64,000 nt of DNA from Undibacterium sp. KW1 (lineage in GTDB: Bacteria > Pseudomonadota > Gammaproteobacteria > Burkholderiales > Burkholderiaceae_D). The notes beneath the pieces are model-generated. The model saw nothing but the letters and a program-made list of their open reading frames with translations, had not been told where the DNA came from and ran no database searches. This document shows positions 59,677 to 64,000 of the stretch, one piece after another (the first letter of the stretch is position 1; each line of letters begins with the position of its first letter). The stretch covers positions 868,001-932,000 of the forward strand of contig NZ_AP018439.1 in the NCBI RefSeq assembly GCF_009937955.1, written 5' to 3'. A program made the position numbers and the translations under genes.

Positions 59677-61413
59677 ATGCGTGCTACACGATTTTTTATT
59701 TCCACACTGAAAGAAGCTCCTGCCGATGCCGAGATCGTCAGCCATAAACTGATGATGCGGGCGGGCATGATTAAACGCCTCGGTTCCGGCATCTATAACT
59801 ACATGCCCATGGGCTTGCGCATCATCCGCAAAGTAGAAAATATTGTTCGTGAGGAAATGAATCGTGCTGGTGCGATAGAAATGCTGATGCCAGTAGTGCA
59901 ACCTGCAGAACTCTGGCAAGAAACTGGCCGCTGGGACAAGATGGGGCCAGAGCTCATGCGCGTCAAAGACCGTCATGGCCGTGATTACATTATCCAGCCT
60001 ACTTCTGAAGAGGCGATTACTGACGTCGTCCGTACAGAAATCCGTTCCTATCGCCAGTTGCCTGTGAATTTTTATCACATCCAGACCAAGTTCCGCGACG
60101 AACGCCGTCCTCGTTTTGGTCTCATGCGTGGCCGTGAATTTACCATGAAGGATGCCTATTCCTTTGACCGCGATGTCGAAGGCATGCAAAAGTCTTATGA
60201 AATCATGTATGACGCCTACACCCGTATCTTCCAGCGCTTTGGCCTGGAATTCCGTGCGGTAGCGGCCGACAATGGCGCTATCGGCGGTTCTGGCTCCCAT
60301 GAATTCCACGTCATTGCTGACACTGGTGAAGACGCGCTGGTGTATTGTCCTACTTCTGATTACGCTGCCAATATGGAAGCGGCAGAAGCCTTGCCTACGC
60401 AAACCAGCCGCCCAGCCGCTACTGCTGCGCTGACCAAGACGGCCACGCCTGGCAAAGCCAAGTGTGAAGATGTCGCGCAATTGCTGGGTATTCCGCTGGA
60501 AACCACGGTCAAGTCCATCGTGCTGGCAGTTGATGCGGAAAAAGACAGTGGCAAGCCAGCACAAATCTGGTTGCTGCTGTTGCGTGGCGATCATGAACTC
60601 AATGAAGTCAAGGCTGGCAAGATCGCCAGCATGGCCAATTACCGCTTTGCGACAGAGGCTGAAATTGTCGAGCATTTTGGCACCAAACCAGGCTACCTTG
60701 GTCCTATCGGTACACAAAAACCAGTCAATATCGTCGCTGACAGAACCGTCGCCAACATGGCTGACTTTGTCTGTGGCGCGAATGAAGCAGATTTTCACTT
60801 CACCGGTGCCAACTGGGGCCGTGATTTACCTGAGCCAGCAGTGGCTGACTTGCGCAATGTCGTCGCTGGTGATCCATCACCAGATGGCAAGGGTGTACTG
60901 GCCATACAGCGCGGCATCGAAGTGGGACACGTATTCCAGCTCGGCACCCGCTATTCTGACGATATGAAAGCGACTTTCCTTGATGAAAACGGCAAGCCAC
61001 AATTACTGCAAATGGGTTGTTACGGCATAGGCGTTACCCGCATCCTGGGCGCAGCGATAGAACAGAATTTCGATGACAAGGGCATCATCTGGCCGACGGC
61101 GATTGCACCGTTTGAAGTCGTTATCTGTCCTATGGGCATGGACCGCAGCGAAGCCGTCAAAACCGAGACCGAATCCCTGTACAACGCCCTGCTGGCAGCG
61201 GGCGTCGACGTCATACTGGATGACCGTGGCGAACGTCCAGGTGCCATGTTTGCTGACTGGGAACTGATAGGTGTGCCACACCGCGTTGTTATCGGTGACC
61301 GTGGCCTCAAGGAAGGCAGGCTCGAATACCTGGGTCGCCGTGATACCGAAGCCAGCAATGTGCCTGTGGCCGAGATGCTGGCCTTTATCCAGGCCAAGCT
61401 TGCAGGTAAATAA
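59677..61413 (+). CDS. proS: Prolyl-tRNA synthetase, bacterial type with editing domain
   Basis: A 578-residue class II synthetase charging tRNA-Pro. Motif 1 is near residue 70, motif 2 [21 protein letters not shown] near 140, the editing insertion spans about 225-395, and motif 3 with the [13 protein letters not shown] segment lies near 450. The anticodon-binding domain follows. Start ATG 59677 ([15 protein letters not shown]) fits the family. It is divergent from rppH across a 224-base gap without other genes. Confidence 0.97.
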   Translation: MRATRFFISTLKEAPADAEIVSHKLMMRAGMIKRLGSGIYNYMPMGLRIIRKVENIVREEMNRAGAIEMLMPVVQPAELWQETGRWDKMGPELMRVKDRHGRDYIIQPTSEEAITDVVRTEIRSYRQLPVNFYHIQTKFRDERRPRFGLMRGREFTMKDAYSFDRDVEGMQKSYEIMYDAYTRIFQRFGLEFRAVAADNGAIGGSGSHEFHVIADTGEDALVYCPTSDYAANMEAAEALPTQTSRPAATAALTKTATPGKAKCEDVAQLLGIPLETTVKSIVLAVDAEKDSGKPAQIWLLLLRGDHELNEVKAGKIASMANYRFATEAEIVEHFGTKPGYLGPIGTQKPVNIVADRTVANMADFVCGANEADFHFTGANWGRDLPEPAVADLRNVVAGDPSPDGKGVLAIQRGIEVGHVFQLGTRYSDDMKATFLDENGKPQLLQMGCYGIGVTRILGAAIEQNFDDKGIIWPTAIAPFEVVICPMGMDRSEAVKTETESLYNALLAAGVDVILDDRGERPGAMFADWELIGVPHRVVIGDRGLKEGRLEYLGRRDTEASNVPVAEMLAFIQAKLAGK

Positions 61414-61513
61414 GTAGCAGGATGAAGTATTTTTTCTTGCGCTTTTGCGTCTGGTGCAAAGGAAGATGTAGCGGTAAGTTTGATCTGCAAGTCATGCAAA
61501 TCATCTGTGCAGG

Positions 61514-62119
61514 GTGGAAGCAATCCCCCTGCCTCTGGCAATCTGCCTGTTGGCTTTTTCTGCTTTACCGGCGCAAGCCGGTAATCAAAAAGAAGAAGCC
61601 ATGGCAGATTCTGTGCGCCTTGCACTGGCCAAAGCTGTGTCTGACTCCACGCCACCTAAACCCACGTTTGCCAATATCGAAGAACGTATCAAATACCTCA
61701 ACTGGCAAGGCGAAATGGCTACCCGCCTGAAGAGGCGCATACCCGATTTGCAGACCCGCAAGGAATTGCTGGATGCCATCTGGTATGAATCAAAGCGTGC
61801 GGGTCTGGACGTTGCCATGGTCATGGGTTTGATACAGGTAGAATCCGCCTTCCGCAAATACGCGACTTCGGTCGTTGGTGCGCGTGGCTATATGCAAGTC
61901 ATGCCCTTTTGGTCGCGCGTGATTGGCGATGGCGATGCGAAAAAACTGTTTCAGATGCAAACCAATCTGCGCTATGGCTGTTCGATTTTGCGCCTGTACA
62001 TCGATATGGAAAAAGGCGATCTTTACCTCGCACTGGGTCGCTACAACGGTAGCCGTGGCCGTCCTGAATATCCCAAGGCAGTGCTATCCAACTGGAAAAA
62101 CTGGGAATTTACCAGCTGA
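61514..62119 (+). CDS. Lytic transglycosylase, SLT type
   Basis: A protein of about 201 residues with a hydrophobic signal-like N-terminus (IPLPLAICLLAFSALPAQA). The SLT domain has the catalytic Glu110 in GLIQVESAFRKYATS, followed by GYMQVMPFW and LGRYNGSRGRPEYP. It cleaves the glycan chain of peptidoglycan. The GTG start has no ribosome site and the signal peptide lacks a positive charge. If one C were missing in 61526-61530, the frame from ATG 61495 (MQIICAGWKQ) would join and give a better signal peptide. Confidence 0.87.
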   Translation: MEAIPLPLAICLLAFSALPAQAGNQKEEAMADSVRLALAKAVSDSTPPKPTFANIEERIKYLNWQGEMATRLKRRIPDLQTRKELLDAIWYESKRAGLDVAMVMGLIQVESAFRKYATSVVGARGYMQVMPFWSRVIGDGDAKKLFQMQTNLRYGCSILRLYIDMEKGDLYLALGRYNGSRGRPEYPKAVLSNWKNWEFTS

Positions 62120-62213
62120 TTCATTTGCTGGATAAAATCGGCATCACTCTCCAGGTAGCAATTGACGCTACCCCTGGTCTTGTAAAACTATGCTTTGAAT
62201 AAATGACGGGTCA

Positions 62214-62249
62214 AGTATGACCGGGCGTTCCAGAATGCCCGGTCATACT
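62214..62249 (+). other. Long perfect palindrome between the transglycosylase and the paralogue pair
   Basis: Strands 62214-62230 and 62233-62249 pair over 17 bp, with one G-T pair, around CA. No T tract follows, and it ends 22 bases before the next start. It may be a terminator of unusual type, an operator or an mRNA leader hairpin. Confidence 0.5.
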
Positions 62250-62271
62250 CAGGATTACACCAAGACCCGAC

Positions 62272-62967
62272 ATGCAGGCACTCTTTTATCATGAAGAATT
62301 TGGCAGTACAGACTGGCGCAAGTTATTGCGTTCTCGCTGGCAATTGCTGCTTGTTGTATTGTCGGTTCATCTCTTGTTAATTCTTTTGTGGCCCAGCATC
62401 GTCAGACATAAAAATGAAGTGGGCACGCCGCTGGCTTTTGTGGTCCGCATGCTGGAAGCACCCATACAGAGCAAACCAGAACAGACTGCGCCTGTGATCA
62501 AACCAGCGATATCACCCAGTCAATTGCCCGTGCCAAATAACCCCCGCAACCTGGTCGTGCCAACCAGCCCCGTTACGCCTGCTGCCAGCGATGCAGGCAC
62601 AGGTATCACTGTCGCGCCTGTTCCAGCAGCGAATACAGAAGTCAGCGCACCGACATTAACCGGCGATAGCCCCGTCGTCATCCAGCGCGACATCAGCAAA
62701 GTCATCAAACAGGTAGAGCGTGAAATGCCTAACCGTATCCTGACCAATATCAAGCCAGAAAAATCATCGATGGTGCAATTTGGTATCAATGTCGCTGCCG
62801 CTGCGCGTCCGCGTGGCACCAGCTATCAGAACATCATCATGCCAGATGGCACCGCCATGACCAAGGTGACGACACCAGGTGGTACGTATTGTGTGATAGG
62901 TGCAAAACCGGGGGCAGATATCACCAGGGCACCCGGCATACGGACTGTCAGTTGCGGTAGTTATTGA
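62272..62967 (+). CDS. Membrane-anchored protein of unknown family, paralogue A
   Basis: A 231-residue protein that I do not recognise. It has a cytoplasmic N-terminus, one membrane helix (about residues 24-42, LLLVVLSVHLLLILLWPSI), then a Pro/Val/Ala-rich stretch to about 120 and a C-terminal domain. The layout is like TonB or ZipA-type anchored periplasmic proteins. The end reads DGTAMTKVTTPGGTYCVIGAKPGA..VSCGSY, with two cysteines that probably pair. The next gene shares this end and the membrane helix, so the two are tandem duplicates. Role unknown. Confidence 0.78.
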   Translation: MQALFYHEEFGSTDWRKLLRSRWQLLLVVLSVHLLLILLWPSIVRHKNEVGTPLAFVVRMLEAPIQSKPEQTAPVIKPAISPSQLPVPNNPRNLVVPTSPVTPAASDAGTGITVAPVPAANTEVSAPTLTGDSPVVIQRDISKVIKQVEREMPNRILTNIKPEKSSMVQFGINVAAAARPRGTSYQNIIMPDGTAMTKVTTPGGTYCVIGAKPGADITRAPGIRTVSCGSY

Positions 62968-62982
62968 GGCGAGGACAGGCTC

Positions 62983-63650
62983 ATGCTGGTAGCTTCTTAT
63001 CACCTGCCTGTTCAACGCAGTCAGTGGCAAATACTACTTGGCGTACTGCTGTTACACACGTGCTTGTATATGCAATGGCCACAGTTGAAGGCGCCGCATA
63101 AAGAAGAGATAACGCAGGCAAATAGTGACAGTCTGATTTTTTTAAGCAGCCTGAGCAAGTGAAACTGCCGACACCTTCACCAGCCAGGCAGGATGTGCCA
63201 GTGGCATCCCGCCAAAGCAGCGTCATGTTATCTCCGCGACAGAACTCTGCGATCAATGACCAGGCAAGGGCTGTCAGCGACAAACAGCAATCGATGCCGC
63301 CAATCGAAAAAGAGTCAGCGAGCCTTGAAGCTGACAGGTCTGTTGTTGGCAAGTTGCTTAACCGTGATACACGTGATATTTTCAACGGACTGAAAAAAGA
63401 TTTCCAGTACCGTGATCAGGTCAGTGCCAAACCTGCGCGTGCGGCGATGGAGAAATTTGGTACTGCTGTTCAGGCCTCTTCTACCGTCATACGTGAAAGC
63501 TACAAGCATGAAGTACATATACTAGGTGACGGGCGACCAGTCTCGAAAGTGATTACGCCATTCGGGACTTATTGCATCTTGCATCGCAAACCAGGCGAAA
63601 TCATTGGTAATGAGCTGCCTACCGTACCTGTGACCTGTGGAAATTTGTAA
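62983..63650 (+). pseudogene. Membrane-anchored protein of unknown family, paralogue B, one-base frameshift (probable sequence error)
   Basis: The ATG at 62983 follows GAGGA. The first frame holds the membrane helix (LLGVLLLHTCLYM) and stops after 59 codons. The second frame, with the Pro-rich part and the C-terminal GDGRPVSKVITPFGTYCILHRKPG..VTCGNL, begins just after a run of seven T (63137-63143). One more T joins them into 222 residues, collinear with paralogue A. A homopolymer undercall is therefore likely. It lies 15 bases after paralogue A, as in an operon. Confidence 0.75.
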
Positions 63651-63706
63651 ACCGGAGGCTGAATAGCGAGGAGTAGTTTTCTATTTCTGGTTAGATGAAA
63701 TGACCC

Positions 63707-63724
63707 CAGACGTTTGCACGTCTG
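63707..63724 (-). terminator. Short hairpin, possible terminator of the PDZ gene
   Basis: CAGACG and CGTCTG (63707-63712/63719-63724) pair over 6 bp around TTTGCA, just after the stop codon of the minus-strand PDZ gene. It lacks a clear T tract. Confidence 0.3.
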
Positions 63725-63762
63725 AGGAATGCTTTCAATTTGTGAAATGCGTCTGCAAGTAC

Positions 63763-64000
63763 TCAGGTTGGAACCAAATTAATGCCGATGAGGCGCTCAG
63801 TACCATTGCGTATGATTTTCAGCGTGAACTTGCCCTGAGGAGGGGAAACTGCCTGCAAGAGCTCATACGCATGTTTGCTGTTGATGACCGTGGCGCCATT
63901 GATTTCGATGATGACATCGCCAGGTAAAACATTCGCTATAAAAGCGGGCGATTCTTCCCGCACGATGTCAATGATAGCCCCGGTGTTGCGTTCCAGGTTT
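63763..64000 (-). CDS. PDZ-domain protein, C-terminal end only
   Basis: The last 79 codons of a minus-strand gene that continues past the right edge. The frame is open to the edge. It forms a PDZ domain: GAIIDIVREESPAFIANVLPGDVIIEINGATVINSKHAYELLQ, with the GD-x-I-x-x-I-N-G pattern typical of periplasmic proteases and scaffold proteins. No catalytic part is visible, so the full protein cannot be named. Confidence 0.8.
   Translation of the reverse strand, partial: NLERNTGAIIDIVREESPAFIANVLPGDVIIEINGATVINSKHAYELLQAVSPPQGKFTLKIIRNGTERLIGINLVPT

Noticed and set aside
59659..60798. 379-codon minus-strand frame opposite proS
   Set aside because: Shadow of proS, which is complete and well conserved.

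Overview
The window looks like a chromosomal core segment of a betaproteobacterium of order Burkholderiales, most likely family Oxalobacteraceae with moderate GC (an Undibacterium-like organism is my inference). The reasons are the complete mraZ-to-ftsZ division and cell-wall cluster, the neighbourhoods lpxC-dciA-M23-secA-argJ-DUF815-mutT and yacG-zapD-coaE-pilD-pilC-pilB-ispB-rplU-rpmA-obg-proB, and the protein sequences themselves. No phage, transposon or CRISPR array was seen.

Layout. 1-5490: an RNA-repair (Rtc) locus with the 3' part of rtcA, a tRNA-like RNA, an 819-residue protein of unknown family, a short transcript-like unit ending in two tandem terminators, rtcB (frameshifted) and a small basic protein. 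5645-9786: a membrane acyltransferase-like protein, an MFS transporter and a thiamine-diphosphate enzyme. 9911-10257: RNase P RNA, then a large GGDEF-EAL protein. 14024-31350: the dcw cluster (mraZ, rsmH, ftsL, ftsI, murE, murF, mraY, murD, ftsW, murG, murC, ddlB, ftsQ, ftsA, ftsZ), with mostly overlapping start and stop codons and a clear MraZ operator. 31774-42453: peroxiredoxin, GNAT, lpxC, dciA, M23 peptidase, secA, acyl-CoA dehydrogenase, argJ, DUF815 ATPase, mutT. 42454-47654: a D-amino-acid catabolic operon (alanine racemase, dadA, Rrf2-like protein, TyrR-family regulator) preceded by a near-perfect sigma-54 promoter and three TyrR-type palindromes. 47685-54575, minus strand: yacG, zapD, coaE, pilD, pilC, pilB, ispB. 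54731-62119: rplU, rpmA, obgE, proB, a CNP1-like protein, rppH, proS and a lytic transglycosylase. 62272-64000: a tandem pair of unrecognised membrane-anchored paralogues and the end of a PDZ protein.

The two most interesting systems are the Rtc locus, where a tRNA-like RNA sits directly upstream of a large unknown protein, and the sigma-54/TyrR-controlled dad operon. Caution: four genes (rtcB, ftsW, rppH, the second paralogue near the right end) each need one extra base in a homopolymer run to be intact. ftsW is essential, so this pattern suggests undercalled homopolymers in the assembly rather than real pseudogenes.
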